From contig JADFXM010000065.1 in NCBI GenBank assembly GCA_015233565.1, positions 1 to 37,863 of the forward strand: a DNA stretch of 37,863 bases. The letters are read 5' to 3'. Within the stretch, counting starts at the first letter, position 1. Every line of letters begins with the position of its first letter. The notes under the pieces are model-generated. The model ran no database searches. It had not been told where the DNA came from and worked only from the letters and a program-made list of their open reading frames with translations. The stretch is from Candidatus Rifleibacteriota bacterium. GTDB lineage: Bacteria; Muiribacteriota; Ozemobacteria; Ozemobacterales; Ozemobacteraceae. Of the stretch, positions 1 through 8,243 are shown in pieces. Both the position numbers and the translations under genes were made by a program.

Positions 1-126
1 ATCCGGTCACTGATTCTGGAAAATTCAAAAAAGTGACCGGATTTCTCCAGAATCAGTGACCGCTTTAAATCAGAATCACTGGCCGGATAAAATCAGATTC
101 GGTGGCCGGATTCTTCCAGAATATGC
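1..126. repeat. Terminal repeats, probably the end of an IS21-type element
   Basis: Four units with an exact 23-bp period lie at 25-47 (degenerate), 48-70, 71-93 and 94-116. Each has a core like CAGAATCAGTGACCG or CAGAATCACTGGCCGG. A shortened unit follows and ends in GAATATGCA near 126. A related unit in the opposite orientation lies at 1-23. Arrays of GTGACCGGAAT-like repeats ending in TGCA are typical of the ends of IS21-family (istA/istB) elements, from memory of the family. The transposase genes would be left of base 1. The identification is inferred; the repeats are seen directly. Confidence 0.5.
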
Positions 127-450
127 ATCAGTCTCGTTAACCTGTAATATTCCGGAAATGTATAAAAATTTTATCTCGGGAAGCGTTTTTCCTATGGGAA
201 GCATTTAAAGAGAACGTTTATTCCCAGAAAGGCGAAAAAACTTTTCAAACAGAAGTTCCACTTAAATACGTAAGAAAAAACACCTTGCATCCATCTTCCA
301 ATGAGCGTTTAAGGTCGGCAAAAAAAATATTCTGCGTAGGCAGTTCTGGGGATTGGTATTAAAAGTTTAACCCCTGAAATAATCTTTTTTGGGATTTCCA
401 GTCTGGGGTTTAAGTCGTTTAATAAGATCGAAATTAAAAAGGGATTAACC
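127..450. other. Intergenic stretch, no gene recognised
   Basis: No convincing reading frame, RNA gene or strong terminator is visible between the repeat array and the end of the methyltransferase gene. A GGGGATTGGTATT motif near 350 resembles one end of the inverted-repeat pair at 10601-10707, but no partner is seen here. Confidence 0.5.
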
Positions 451-1302
451 TTATTCGGAAGCAGGTTCTTTGGATTCGTGAACCCTGTATCGATGTGGAT
501 GCGTGACTTTTTTCCAATGAGGAGATTCGGGTTGCTCGTCCTGGGGGCGCTTTACAAATTTTTTCATAAACCCATCAAGGTTCGAAAATATACCCATCAA
601 AATATTTATTTCTCGTTTTTTTGGGGCGGATCGTGCAAAAAAAGCTCTTATTACTTGAAATAAGCCGTCTGGATTGGATTTGGGAAGGAACTCACACCTT
701 TCAAGAACGGTTTTCAAATGAACAAAAAGTCGGTTGGTTTCTTCGAAAGTCGCTGGATCCTCGTAGGGGTCTCCTTCGTGTGGGTCTTGCAATGCTTTTG
801 GGTCTCCGAAGGTGTTGAAAAGCTCATAACCTAAAAGGAGGACAGCCTGGGCAAGATTAAGAGAAGAAAACGATTCATGGGTTTTTATTCTGATGGTACC
901 TTGGCAAAATTTCAGCTCTTCTTTTGAGAGCCCCCAGTCTTCTCTCCCAAAAAGAATTGAGACAGGGCCTTTTTGAAGAGGTATTCTGATTCGTTCCATT
1001 GCCTCTTGAACTGAATAGTTGGGTTCATGATACTCTCCCCTGCGGTTGGAGGTACCTAAGATGAGAGTTGAATCGGCCAATATTTGAGGAAGATCATCGG
1101 TTATTTCGGCTTTTTCGAGAAGATCCTTGGCGTGGAGAGCCATTTTTTCCGCTTCCAGGCCCAGTTGACAGGCAGGACGAACCAAGGTCAGGTTTGATAA
1201 ACCAAAATTCTTCATCGCTCGACAAACTGACCCAACGTTCATTGGTCCTTGGGTTTCCACCAAGACAATTCGAATGTTGTTTAATAATGAAAAATGTGCC
1301 AT
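451..1302 (-). CDS. trmJ: TrmJ-like tRNA 2'-O-methyltransferase (SPOUT family)
   Basis: The 283-residue protein is a SpoU/SPOUT class RNA 2'-O-methyltransferase. Seen directly: the N-terminal motif NVGSVCRAMKNFGL at about residues 22-35, the AdoMet-knot motif ILFGREDWGLSKEEL near the middle, and SSLNLAQAVLLLGYEL, where the knot closes. The spacing and the long helical C-terminal extension fit TrmJ, which methylates ribose at position 32 of tRNAs, better than TrmL or TrmH. The ATG start lies only 10 bp after the tRNA-Val gene on the same strand, so both are probably read from the tRNA promoter. No strong Shine-Dalgarno is visible, since the upstream space is the tRNA 3' end. The exact tRNA targets cannot be read from sequence. 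Confidence 0.88.
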   Translation of the reverse strand: MAHFSLLNNIRIVLVETQGPMNVGSVCRAMKNFGLSNLTLVRPACQLGLEAEKMALHAKDLLEKAEITDDLPQILADSTLILGTSNRRGEYHEPNYSVQEAMERIRIPLQKGPVSILFGREDWGLSKEELKFCQGTIRIKTHESFSSLNLAQAVLLLGYELFNTFGDPKALQDPHEGDPYEDPATFEETNRLFVHLKTVLERCEFLPKSNPDGLFQVIRAFFARSAPKKREINILMGIFSNLDGFMKKFVKRPQDEQPESPHWKKVTHPHRYRVHESKEPASE

Positions 1303-1312
1303 AAAAGAAAAA

Positions 1313-1387
1313 TAGGCTCGAGCGGACTTGAACCGCTGACCCCCACGATGTCAACGTGGTGCTCTAACCAAACTGAGCTACGAGCCT
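1313..1387 (-). tRNA. tRNA-Val (anticodon GAC)
   Basis: Read on the minus strand, the gene folds as a complete 75-nt cloverleaf. The acceptor stem is AGGCTCG/CGAGCCT, the D arm GCTC/GAGC, the anticodon stem CCACG/CGTGG with loop TTGACAT (anticodon GAC), the T stem AGCGG/CCGCT with loop TTCAAGT, and the discriminator base is A. The 3' CCA is not encoded and must be added after transcription; a CCA-adding enzyme is encoded at 27730-29208. Confidence 0.97.
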
Positions 1388-1398
1388 GTAACACCAAA

Positions 1399-1427
1399 AT
1401 AATAGCATTTTGCTTTATCCAAGTCAA
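1399..1427 (-). promoter_or_regulatory. Sigma-70-type promoter of tRNA-Val and trmJ
   Basis: On the minus strand a TTGACT -35 box (1427-1422) and a TATTAT -10 box (1404-1399) are separated by exactly 17 bp. The predicted start is a few bases before the tRNA 5' end at 1387. A second, overlapping TTGACT lies just upstream. The 9-bp target duplication of the mobile repeat at 1445-1582 begins 9 bp upstream of the -35 box. Confidence 0.75.
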
Positions 1428-1444
1428 GTCAAGTTTTTTTGATT

Positions 1445-1582
1445 CAGCAATCTCGGTGAGTTTTCTCGCAAAATATCGCTATTACTGATTTTTGTTACGA
1501 AACTTATCGGAATAATTAGTTTTTTGAACATTGCTCAAAATGGCTCATAAAAACAATCGAAGCAACTCACCAAGAATTGCTG
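1445..1582 (+). mobile_element. MITE-like element, family A copy 1 (9-bp target duplication)
   Basis: This 138-bp non-coding element is bounded by imperfect inverted repeats: CAGCAATCTCGGTGAGTT on the left and the complement of CAGCAATTCTTGGTGAGTT on the right. It is flanked on both sides by the identical 9-bp sequence TTTTTGATT (1436-1444 and 1583-1591). The reverse complement of 10407-10542 is nearly the same sequence, roughly 90% by eye. It encodes nothing, so it would need a transposase supplied in trans. It sits directly upstream of the tRNA-Val promoter. Confidence 0.88.
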
Positions 1583-1698
1583 TTTTTGATTTGGTAGGCA
1601 ATTTTGATTTCCCTTTGGAATTATGAAAAACATAGTTTTTGCCGAAAAGGGGATTTGACGAACTTAAGCAAACGCGAATAAATTTGGAGGTCAAAATT

Positions 1699-2271
1699 GT
1701 GGATCTTCTCGTTCTTCCTGGAAGTAATTCAAAGACTCTTGCCTGGGCGGAAAATGTAATTTCGCCATTCAAAAGCCGATTCGAAGAAATTCGATTTCAT
1801 GAATATGGCATGTGGAAAACTGGCACTACCGCGTTTGATATCAAAGCTGAACTGGAAGCAGTTAAGATTTGGGCAAACGGTCGAAAAAATTTAATGATTT
1901 TTGGGAAATCAGTGGGGTCGTGGTTAGCCGTTCAATCAATTCAATTTGAAATTCTAAATCCACAGCTTAGTTTTTTTGTAGGAGTTCCGCTTGGGAAAGA
2001 AACTCGCTCAAAAGTAGCCCCTCAGGAATTGTTTCACAAAATATCAGCGCCTGTGGTTATTATTCAAGGTGACAAAGACCCTATTTGTCCAGCTGCGGAA
2101 CTAAAAGTTCTATTGGATGAGGGATATTCCGGAAATTGGAAATTTTTTGAAGTTCAAGACAATGATCATTGGTATAATCGGATAGAGGATATTCAAAAAA
2201 TTATGGCCAAATGTTTTGAGGAATTTGATAAGGGAGAATTATTTGCAGGCTTAAGTGTTTCTGAAAAGTGA
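1699..2271 (+). CDS. Small alpha/beta hydrolase family protein
   Basis: This is a compact alpha/beta hydrolase of about 190 residues. The nucleophile elbow GKSVGS contains the predicted catalytic Ser. An acidic loop QGDKDPI supplies the Asp and a late NDHWYN the His, in the correct order. I prefer the GTG at 1699 because GGAGG lies 8 bases before it; the open frame extends upstream to a TTG at 1639 without a Shine-Dalgarno. The substrate is unknown; such short enzymes are often annotated as RBBP9/YdeN-like or dienelactone-hydrolase-like. It stands alone between the family A repeat and gltX. There is no signal peptide, so it is cytoplasmic. Confidence 0.75.
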   Translation: MDLLVLPGSNSKTLAWAENVISPFKSRFEEIRFHEYGMWKTGTTAFDIKAELEAVKIWANGRKNLMIFGKSVGSWLAVQSIQFEILNPQLSFFVGVPLGKETRSKVAPQELFHKISAPVVIIQGDKDPICPAAELKVLLDEGYSGNWKFFEVQDNDHWYNRIEDIQKIMAKCFEEFDKGELFAGLSVSEK

Positions 2272-2408
2272 GTTTCTTAATATAGCATCCTTCTAGTTTT
2301 TAGTACAATTTTGTAAGATAGTTTTCAGACACTGTTTGTATTCTTAAATTTCCTTTGGAAAAGGTCGGCAAAAAGTGCCAAAGTCCACAACATTTGGTAT
2401 GTTGCTAA

Positions 2409-2414
2409 TATAAT
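2409..2414 (+). promoter_or_regulatory. Possible -10 box for gltX
   Basis: A perfect TATAAT lies 19 bp before the gltX ATG. No good -35 box is present at the right distance, so this rests on the -10 alone. Confidence 0.35.
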
Positions 2415-2432
2415 AATTGGTTGGAGAAAAAA

Positions 2433-3887
2433 ATGTCGGATAAAATCAGAGTAAGGTTTGCCCCTTCTCCTACTGGGCATCTTCATCTAGGTGGCGCAAG
2501 AACCGCTTTATTCAATTGGCTATTCGCGAGGCGAAATGATGGGGAATTTATTCTTAGAATTGAGGATACAGATGTTGAAAGGTCAAAAGACATTTTCACC
2601 AAGGCGATTGTAGATGGTTTAAAATGGCTGGGAATGGATTGGAATGAAGGGCCGGAAGTAGGCGGAAACAGTGGTCCCTATTTTCAAACCGAACGAATGG
2701 AAATTTATAAGCAGGTGATTTTGCAACTTCTTGAAAGTGGAAAAATTTATCATTGTTTTTGCACGGCTGAAGAGCTTGAGCAGATGAGAGTTCGACAAGC
2801 TGAAGAGAAAGCTCCGATCAAATATGATGGACGTTGTTCGAAACTTCCAAGAAGCGAAGTGGAAAAACGCCTTTCAGGGAATGAAAAACATGTATTGCGT
2901 CTGAAAATTCCGAATGATGAAAATATAGAGTGGAATGATCTTTCCAAAGGAAAATTATCATTTTCCAGCGATCTATTGGATGATTTAGTGGTAGTAAAGT
3001 CAGATGGATTTCCAACCTACAATTTTGCTGTTGTTGTTGATGACCTGAAAATGAGAATCAGTCATGTGATTCGCGGAGAAGACCACATTTCTAACACTCC
3101 CAAGCAGATTTTAATTTATCGTGCATTAGGAGAAAAGATCCCGGAATTTGCACATATTCCAATGATTTTAGGGTCTGACAAAACAAGGATGAGTAAAAGA
3201 CACGGTGCAACCTCCGTAATTGACTACAAGGAAATGGGGTATGAACCTGAAGCTTTAATGAATTTTCTTGCTCTTTTGGGTTGGTCTTCCGAGAATGGAA
3301 AAGAAATCCTCACAAAAGAAGAACTTGTCAGTGCATTTGAATTGGAGCGAGTCAGCACACATGGTGCGGTTTTCAACATCGAAAAGCTCAAGTGGATGAA
3401 TTCCGAATATATAAAAAATTACAAGGGAGAAATTTTGTTGAAAAAACTGCTTCCCTGGCTTCAGAAAGTGGAAGGATTTCCCGGTGACTTTTCAGAAAAG
3501 CAGCTTGAGAAGATGGTTTCTTTGTATCGTGAGAGAATTAAGACTTATGATGAAATTGTTGGTCAGATAGAATGGTTTTTTAAGGATCCGGACACTTATG
3601 ATTCGAAGGGCCTGGAAAAATTAGGGAATATTTCTGATAAAAAAGAGATTTGTGAAGCTCTTTGTCAGGAGATTGAAAAAATCGGGGATTTTCAGGATGC
3701 TGTGATCGAGAAATCCATTCGGGATTTTGCTGTAAAAATTGGAAAAAAGGTTGGAGAAATAGTGGGATTATGCAGATTGGCCCTTTCAGGAAGAACAGCG
3801 ACTCCCGGTCTTTTTGAAATAATTTCGGTGTTAGGTAAGGAGAGGACAATAAAGCGATTGCGAAGTTTTATGCTCAGGAACCTTTGA
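2433..3887 (+). CDS. gltX: Glutamyl-tRNA synthetase
   Basis: This class I synthetase attaches glutamate to tRNA-Glu (and in many bacteria also to tRNA-Gln). The HIGH-type motif PSPTGHLHLGGART is at residues 11-24, and the KMSKS-type motif KTRMSKRHG is near residue 252. The Rossmann core (LRIEDTD, RGEDHISNTPKQ) and an alpha-helical anticodon-binding C-terminus are also present; 484 residues is normal for bacterial GluRS. GGAG lies 6 bases before the ATG at 2433, which decides this start over an in-frame TTG at 2421. It is a monocistronic-looking gene with over 500 bp of non-coding sequence after it. Confidence 0.97.
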   Translation: MSDKIRVRFAPSPTGHLHLGGARTALFNWLFARRNDGEFILRIEDTDVERSKDIFTKAIVDGLKWLGMDWNEGPEVGGNSGPYFQTERMEIYKQVILQLLESGKIYHCFCTAEELEQMRVRQAEEKAPIKYDGRCSKLPRSEVEKRLSGNEKHVLRLKIPNDENIEWNDLSKGKLSFSSDLLDDLVVVKSDGFPTYNFAVVVDDLKMRISHVIRGEDHISNTPKQILIYRALGEKIPEFAHIPMILGSDKTRMSKRHGATSVIDYKEMGYEPEALMNFLALLGWSSENGKEILTKEELVSAFELERVSTHGAVFNIEKLKWMNSEYIKNYKGEILLKKLLPWLQKVEGFPGDFSEKQLEKMVSLYRERIKTYDEIVGQIEWFFKDPDTYDSKGLEKLGNISDKKEICEALCQEIEKIGDFQDAVIEKSIRDFAVKIGKKVGEIVGLCRLALSGRTATPGLFEIISVLGKERTIKRLRSFMLRNL

Positions 3888-4418
3888 TTCGTGACAATAA
3901 CTGGCAAAAAAAGAATGCTTATTGCAGCTTCGAACCAGCATCAGTACAAGTGCAAAGATCCTGGGATAAATGTTTTTGCGGAATTTTTGATGAATCGCTC
4001 TTTTTTCATGCAATGTATTAAAGAGTTTACCCGTTGTTAATAACGTGAGTTTACTAAATTACATTAAAATGGACTGTAACCTCCTCTCAGAAGAATTTTT
4101 CGCTGTACAAACCATTTGAAAGCAGTCATTGTAAAGTTTCAAAAAATCAAAAAGAGTTAGGAAAAGTCAATTCTTCGAAAAAAGCTATCCTTTTTTTGAT
4201 ACTCGCGAAATCGCTCAAAAAGTGAAGAGACTGTGGGCCGTAATAAACTAGCGCAAGGCGCTAGCAACACCTTTATAAAATTGACCTGACTTCTTTTCTT
4301 TAAGCACTTCTAAAATGCTGAGGAATCGCAAAAATGAAAAAAGTTTTTTGGTTAGGAAGAACGGCATTTCCATTTTTCTTAACGAAGACATTTTTCCGAA
4401 ATTTTGCTATCGTGAATA
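3888..4418. other. Intergenic stretch with a short hairpin, no gene recognised
   Basis: No credible gene is seen. A perfect 7-bp stem CTAGCGC/GCGCTAG with an AAG loop lies at 4248-4264. It has no T-run and so is not a standard terminator. Stretches with protein-like codon patterns on the minus strand (about 3900-4250) are interrupted by stops and could be old gene debris. Confidence 0.4.
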
Positions 4419-5423
4419 ATGGCGCTGAAGAATATGTCTAAAATAGTGAGAATAATATTTATTTTAATATTGGTTTTCTTCATTTATTTTCGGGAAACCA
4501 AAAAACACGAATTGTTTGAAAAGACAGAGCGAAGCGAAAAACTCATGGATACAATTGTCTACATTCAGGTTTATGGAGATCCGGAAATAGCTTCCCGGGC
4601 CTTGGATGCTGCGTTCAAGAGAATGCGTTCTGTTGAAGAAATTGCTTCTTTTCATTTGCCGAAATCCGAATTGAATCTTCTGAATGTGAATAGAGAAATA
4701 GTCCCATCAGCTTCATTCTCAGAGATATTGGAGCTGTCTTCAAAATCTGTAAAACTTACCGAAGGAAGATTTGACCCAACTTTTGCGGTATTTCATAAAG
4801 CTTATGGCTTTTATGGTGGAACTCCAAGATTACCGAATGAAGCTGAAATTACTGAATTGAAAAGATTTATAGGCTGGAATAGAGTAATTTCTCAGGAAGG
4901 AAACAAGGTAAGAATTGCATCCGGTGCATTGCTAGATTTGTCCGGAATTGCGGGCGGATTCGCTGAGGCCGCTGCGGCTGAAGAGCTTCGGAAGGCATCT
5001 GTCAAGGGATTTATTATTGATGATGGTGGAGACCTCTATATGGAAGGAGAAAAAGGTGACGGTAGCCCATGGAAAGTAGGAGTTCGCGATCCACGGAATG
5101 AAAGTTTTATGGCAGTAGTGGAAACTTTTTCCCCAAATGCTATTTCCACATCCGGAGATTATGAAAGATATGTAGAAATTGATGGAAAACGATACCATCA
5201 TATTTTTGATGTTTCGACTGGAAGACCGGCTCCGTGGTATAAATCTGTGACTGTAATAGCTTCAGATCCTCGTGATGCGGAGATTCAAACAAAATGGGTG
5301 TTTACTCTTCCTCCGGAGGAGGCCAAAAAACTGTGTAATGAGAAGAACCTTCCGGTCCTTGTTTTTCCGGCTACTGGTGCAATTTGGGTTTCAGAGGAAG
5401 GAAAAAATTTTTTCCAACAATAA
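4419..5423 (+). CDS. apbE: FAD:protein FMN transferase (ApbE family)
   Basis: ApbE transfers FMN from FAD to Ser/Thr of target proteins outside the cytoplasm, for example subunits of Rnf/Nqr-type complexes. Visible are an N-terminal membrane anchor at about residues 9-22 (no lipobox), then the ApbE fold. Motifs are GRFDPTF, LDLSGIAGGFA (the FAD-binding DLSxxGxG region), ISTSGDYERY, the HHIFDVSTGRPA signature and a late DAEIQT matching the metal-binding Asp/Thr. The 334-residue length is typical. The start could be 4419 or the ATG at 4434; neither has a clear Shine-Dalgarno. No flavinylation substrate is encoded nearby. Confidence 0.9.
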   Translation: MALKNMSKIVRIIFILILVFFIYFRETKKHELFEKTERSEKLMDTIVYIQVYGDPEIASRALDAAFKRMRSVEEIASFHLPKSELNLLNVNREIVPSASFSEILELSSKSVKLTEGRFDPTFAVFHKAYGFYGGTPRLPNEAEITELKRFIGWNRVISQEGNKVRIASGALLDLSGIAGGFAEAAAAEELRKASVKGFIIDDGGDLYMEGEKGDGSPWKVGVRDPRNESFMAVVETFSPNAISTSGDYERYVEIDGKRYHHIFDVSTGRPAPWYKSVTVIASDPRDAEIQTKWVFTLPPEEAKKLCNEKNLPVLVFPATGAIWVSEEGKNFFQQ

Positions 5424-6052
5424 TCCCCGAATACTTGTTCCCGCAAATTTGATTTTTCCTTAAATGTAAGTTCTAGAGATGCTTTTAAAACAGATCCCTG
5501 TTTTCCGTCGGATTTTTTCTTGATACAAACATTTATTGGAACAATCTTGAAATTCAGTCTAGAAGGACTTCCCCGGTTAATTTCTTTAAGTAAAGGTATC
5601 ATACCAATCCCAAAGATTTCGTTCGTCCCCGCTGCTTCATTCTTCCAATCTTCGTTCGCGTTATTTCACTTTAAAAGGAAAGAATGCTTCTATTATTCAA
5701 TAGGCTATTTGGGTTTTGTAATAAATTCAGACATCCCAATCTCGGGGATTTAGATTTGATACCATTTTTTCGATTGATGAATTGCCAACTTGCTTTGGAA
5801 GGAATCTTCTGATTTAGTTTTATGTAAGTTGGTCTCAGGATAAAATCCAACCGAAAGGTATTCCAAAATCAGAAAACTACCTTTTGAAGCCCTTTTCCGA
5901 GAAAACGCAAACTATCGATACCAGGAATTCTGAAATTCGAAATTAAGGATTACATAAACAAAGAAGAAATCTTAAAAAATGATCAACTCTCAATAATTAA
6001 AATTGAAATCCGTTGCCGTTCAGACTTTCAAAATTTGATCATGGAAATCTGT
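5424..6052. other. Intergenic stretch, no gene recognised
   Basis: About 630 bp without a convincing gene, terminator or repeat. The minus frame around 5424-5602 is open and moderately protein-like but overlaps the apbE end. It has no recognisable start signal or family. Confidence 0.4.
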
Positions 6053-6685
6053 TCAAGCAAAATCATGGATGATACTTGAAATTTTATTTTTTACATTGAA
6101 AATATTGTCATACAATATTACTTGCATCCCAACCTCTTTGGCGGTTTTAATATTATTGATATTGTCATCAATAAAAAGCGATTCTTTTGCTTTCAGAGCG
6201 TATCGTTCTAGTAGCAAAGTGTAAATTCTTTTATCGGGTTTGATTAGTTTTTCCTGTCCCGATACTACAATTCCGTCAAACTCTTTCAGAAAATCGTATT
6301 TGTTAAAGACAATGGGTATTGTTTCAGCCGACCAATTTGTTAATCCGAAAATCTGGTAACCTTGGTTTCGAAATTGATACAACAGTTCAACCGTTTCGGG
6401 TATTTCACTTTTCAACATAACATGCCATTGGTCTTTGAAAAGCCCTATCGGTTCTGCGTATTCGGGAAATTTCTGCTGCAAAATCTGCACTCCCTCTGCA
6501 AAAGGGCGACCTCGATCCTGTTCCGCATTCCATTCATCTGTACAGATGTTTGCAAGGAAATACTCCATTTCATCTTCTGTCTTGAAGTATGCTCTGTATA
6601 AATATCTCGGATTCCAATGGAAAAGGACTCCCCCGAAATCGAATATTATATTTTTTATTACCATACTATTAGGTTGAAATTTCAA
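6053..6685 (-). CDS. HAD-superfamily hydrolase (subfamily IA)
   Basis: This is a haloacid-dehalogenase-fold phosphatase/hydrolase. Motif I is NIIFDFGGVLF (nucleophile Asp in DFGG), motif II is the T of GLTNWS, the motif III lysine is in IKPDKRIY, and motif IV is FIDDN. The helical cap between motifs I and II fits the 2-haloacid dehalogenase/epoxide-hydrolase-N-like group. The start is uncertain. A TTG at 6685 follows GGAGG by 8 bases, but those bases also encode DPEG of an upstream VOC-protein remnant, so the match may be accidental. The ATG at 6664, giving MVIKN, is the conservative choice. The substrate is unknown. Confidence 0.85.
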   Translation of the reverse strand: MKFQPNSMVIKNIIFDFGGVLFHWNPRYLYRAYFKTEDEMEYFLANICTDEWNAEQDRGRPFAEGVQILQQKFPEYAEPIGLFKDQWHVMLKSEIPETVELLYQFRNQGYQIFGLTNWSAETIPIVFNKYDFLKEFDGIVVSGQEKLIKPDKRIYTLLLERYALKAKESLFIDDNINNIKTAKEVGMQVILYDNIFNVKNKISSIIHDFA

Positions 6686-6784
6686 CGTAATTCCCTCCGG
6701 ATCTAACACAACACTTTCATAGTAATCATAAAATCTTTCAGATGTTTGCTCTTGATAAGCATTTGCTTTTCCGCGCCCAAAATA
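6671..6784 (-). pseudogene. C-terminal remnant of a VOC/glyoxalase-fold protein
   Basis: Read on the minus strand, in frame with the HAD gene, the bases upstream encode FGRGKANAYQEQ followed by ERFYDYYESVVLDPEG. This resembles the last strand of vicinal-oxygen-chelate (glyoxalase-like) proteins, which typically end in a VLDPDGN-like motif. A TGA at 6785-6787 blocks the frame, and no N-terminal VOC domain is found further upstream. I infer a truncated gene whose tail now runs into the HAD gene. Confidence 0.4.
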
Positions 6785-7013
6785 TCATATATGATTCAGA
6801 ATGTCATTATGCCTACTCAAATATTGTTTTCTCACAAAAAGAATTTTTTCCAAAATTTCTGATTTCGAGCTAGGAATGATCATTTCGAATAACTCAGAAA
6901 ACTAAACCACTACACTAATTCAATGCAGTTGGCAAAAGAAGAGCAGAAAAGACGATTCAGTAATTTTGCCATTGCCAGAAAATGTTGGACTCTCAATTTT
7001 CAGCTTTCTATTG

Positions 7014-7163
7014 TTAGACCTCCATAGCCAATAAAGTATGATCTTTCCAATTAATCAATTCAACATTCTTGTAAAAGTCATTGGCAAAATATTTAAAGCA
7101 ACTCCTGTCTGTATCTGTTATATTCCTTAATATTAATCTAACGTTTCCATGATGTTTCACCAA
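7014..7163 (-). pseudogene. Possible C-terminal fragment of an unidentified gene
   Basis: About 50 codons on the minus strand read as a plausible globular C-terminus, for example ILRNITDTDRSCF and NVELINWKDHTLLAM, followed by a stop. No matching N-terminal part exists: upstream is the phzF ribosome-binding region. I do not recognise the family. It may be debris from the same decay that left the VOC fragment. Confidence 0.25.
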
Positions 7164-7214
7164 AATAAAAAAATACAAAAGAACCAATCCACTTTTTTGC
7201 ATAGGAGGAAAAAA

Positions 7215-8015
7215 ATGAAGATTCCATATTATCAAATTGATGTTTTCACAAACGACTTGTTCAAAGGAAATCCTGCAGGTGTTTGCATCCTTCCCTCAGG
7301 TTGGCTTTCTGACGAATTGATGAAAAAAATTGCTTTTGAAAACAATCTTTCTGAAACAGCTTTTGTAACGCGTCAAGAAGGCAGTTTTTACCTTCGCTGG
7401 TTCACTCCAACTGCTGAGATGGATTTGTGTGGTCATGCCACTGTGGCTCCGGCGCATGTTTTTTTTGAAGAAATCGGGTTTGATTCAAGACTGATCAAGT
7501 TTGAAACTAGAAGTGGCACTGTCAGAGTTGAAAATAAAGATAAATTCCTGGTTCTGGACTTTCCGTCAAGGCCACCTATAAAATGCGAAGAACCTCAAGG
7601 GATTCAGGATGTTTTAGGAAAAATGCCATTAGAAGTCTTGAAGGCGAGAGATTTAATGTTTGTTTTTGATGAGGAAGAGGATGTTCGCAATATGAAACCA
7701 GATTTCAGGGGAGTTTTGAACTGGGGTTGTCATGGTGTGATCGTTACGGCGCCAGGAAAGGATGCGGATTTTGTGTCCCGTTTCTTTGCCCCGGTGGTTG
7801 GTGTAAACGAAGATCCAGTAACCGGGTCAGCGCATTCAACATTGATTCCGTACTGGTCCAAGCGGCTAAATAAAACAGACCTTTATGCCAAACAGATTTC
7901 AGCACGAGGGGGGGAATTATTTTGTCAGTATATGGGAGATCGTGTTAAGATTGGCGGAAAAGCGATTACCTATCTTAGGGGAGAGATTGATGTTTTAGAT
8001 CAATCAAATAAATAG
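7215..8015 (+). CDS. PhzF-family isomerase/epimerase-like protein
   Basis: A member of the PhzF/diaminopimelate-epimerase fold family of cytoplasmic isomerases. Seen directly: DVFTNDLFKGNPAGV at the N-terminus, NLSETAFV carrying the conserved catalytic Glu, the GHAT motif of the first half, and EDPVTGSAH of the second half. The length of 266 residues is normal. AGGAGG at 7203-7208 places the start at the ATG at 7215. The physiological substrate of most PhzF homologues is unknown, and this gene has no phenazine neighbours. A truncated amino-acid racemase gene follows 9 bp later, so the two may once have formed an operon acting on amino-acid-like compounds (inference). Confidence 0.9.
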   Translation: MKIPYYQIDVFTNDLFKGNPAGVCILPSGWLSDELMKKIAFENNLSETAFVTRQEGSFYLRWFTPTAEMDLCGHATVAPAHVFFEEIGFDSRLIKFETRSGTVRVENKDKFLVLDFPSRPPIKCEEPQGIQDVLGKMPLEVLKARDLMFVFDEEEDVRNMKPDFRGVLNWGCHGVIVTAPGKDADFVSRFFAPVVGVNEDPVTGSAHSTLIPYWSKRLNKTDLYAKQISARGGELFCQYMGDRVKIGGKAITYLRGEIDVLDQSNK

Positions 8016-8024
8016 GAGCATCAG

Positions 8025-8243
8025 ATGGAATTATCCATCATTAGAATCCTCTCAGGAATGGGTCCTCGTTCGACAGCTCCTTTCATTAATCTTGTCGTCA
8101 CTCAATGTCAGAAGATCTACGGTGCTCGGCACGATGTTGATTTTCCAAAAATGTTGAACTGGCACGGCAGAAATCTTATCGAAGTAACTCAATATAAAGG
8201 AGTTTTTTATGCAAATTTCGGAAATTCCATTCGGTATCACTGA
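8025..8243 (+). pseudogene. Truncated Asp/Glu racemase-family gene (N-terminal remnant)
   Basis: Only the first 40 or so residues are recognisable. IIRILSGMGPRSTAPF matches the GGMGP start of aspartate/glutamate racemases (one G replaced by S), and KIYGARHDVDFPKML continues the same family. After that the frame diverges and ends at 72 residues, where full-length enzymes have about 230. AGGAG lies just before the ATG at 8025, so it may still be translated. Its end overlaps the start of the downstream cupin gene. An internal deletion that fused the head of the racemase to the cupin promoter region is likely. Confidence 0.65.

Noticed and set aside
48..116. Regular 23-bp repeats considered as a CRISPR array
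   Set aside because: The units are contiguous with no unique spacers and vary between copies; they fit insertion-sequence terminal repeats.
311..2375. AAGGTCGGCAAAAA occurring near 311 and again near 2361
   Set aside because: A 14-base match in AT-rich intergenic DNA with no extended similarity around it; chance is sufficient.
5285..5602. 105-residue minus-strand open frame overlapping the apbE end
   Set aside because: It overlaps a confident gene for over 130 bp and has no ribosome-binding site or recognisable family.
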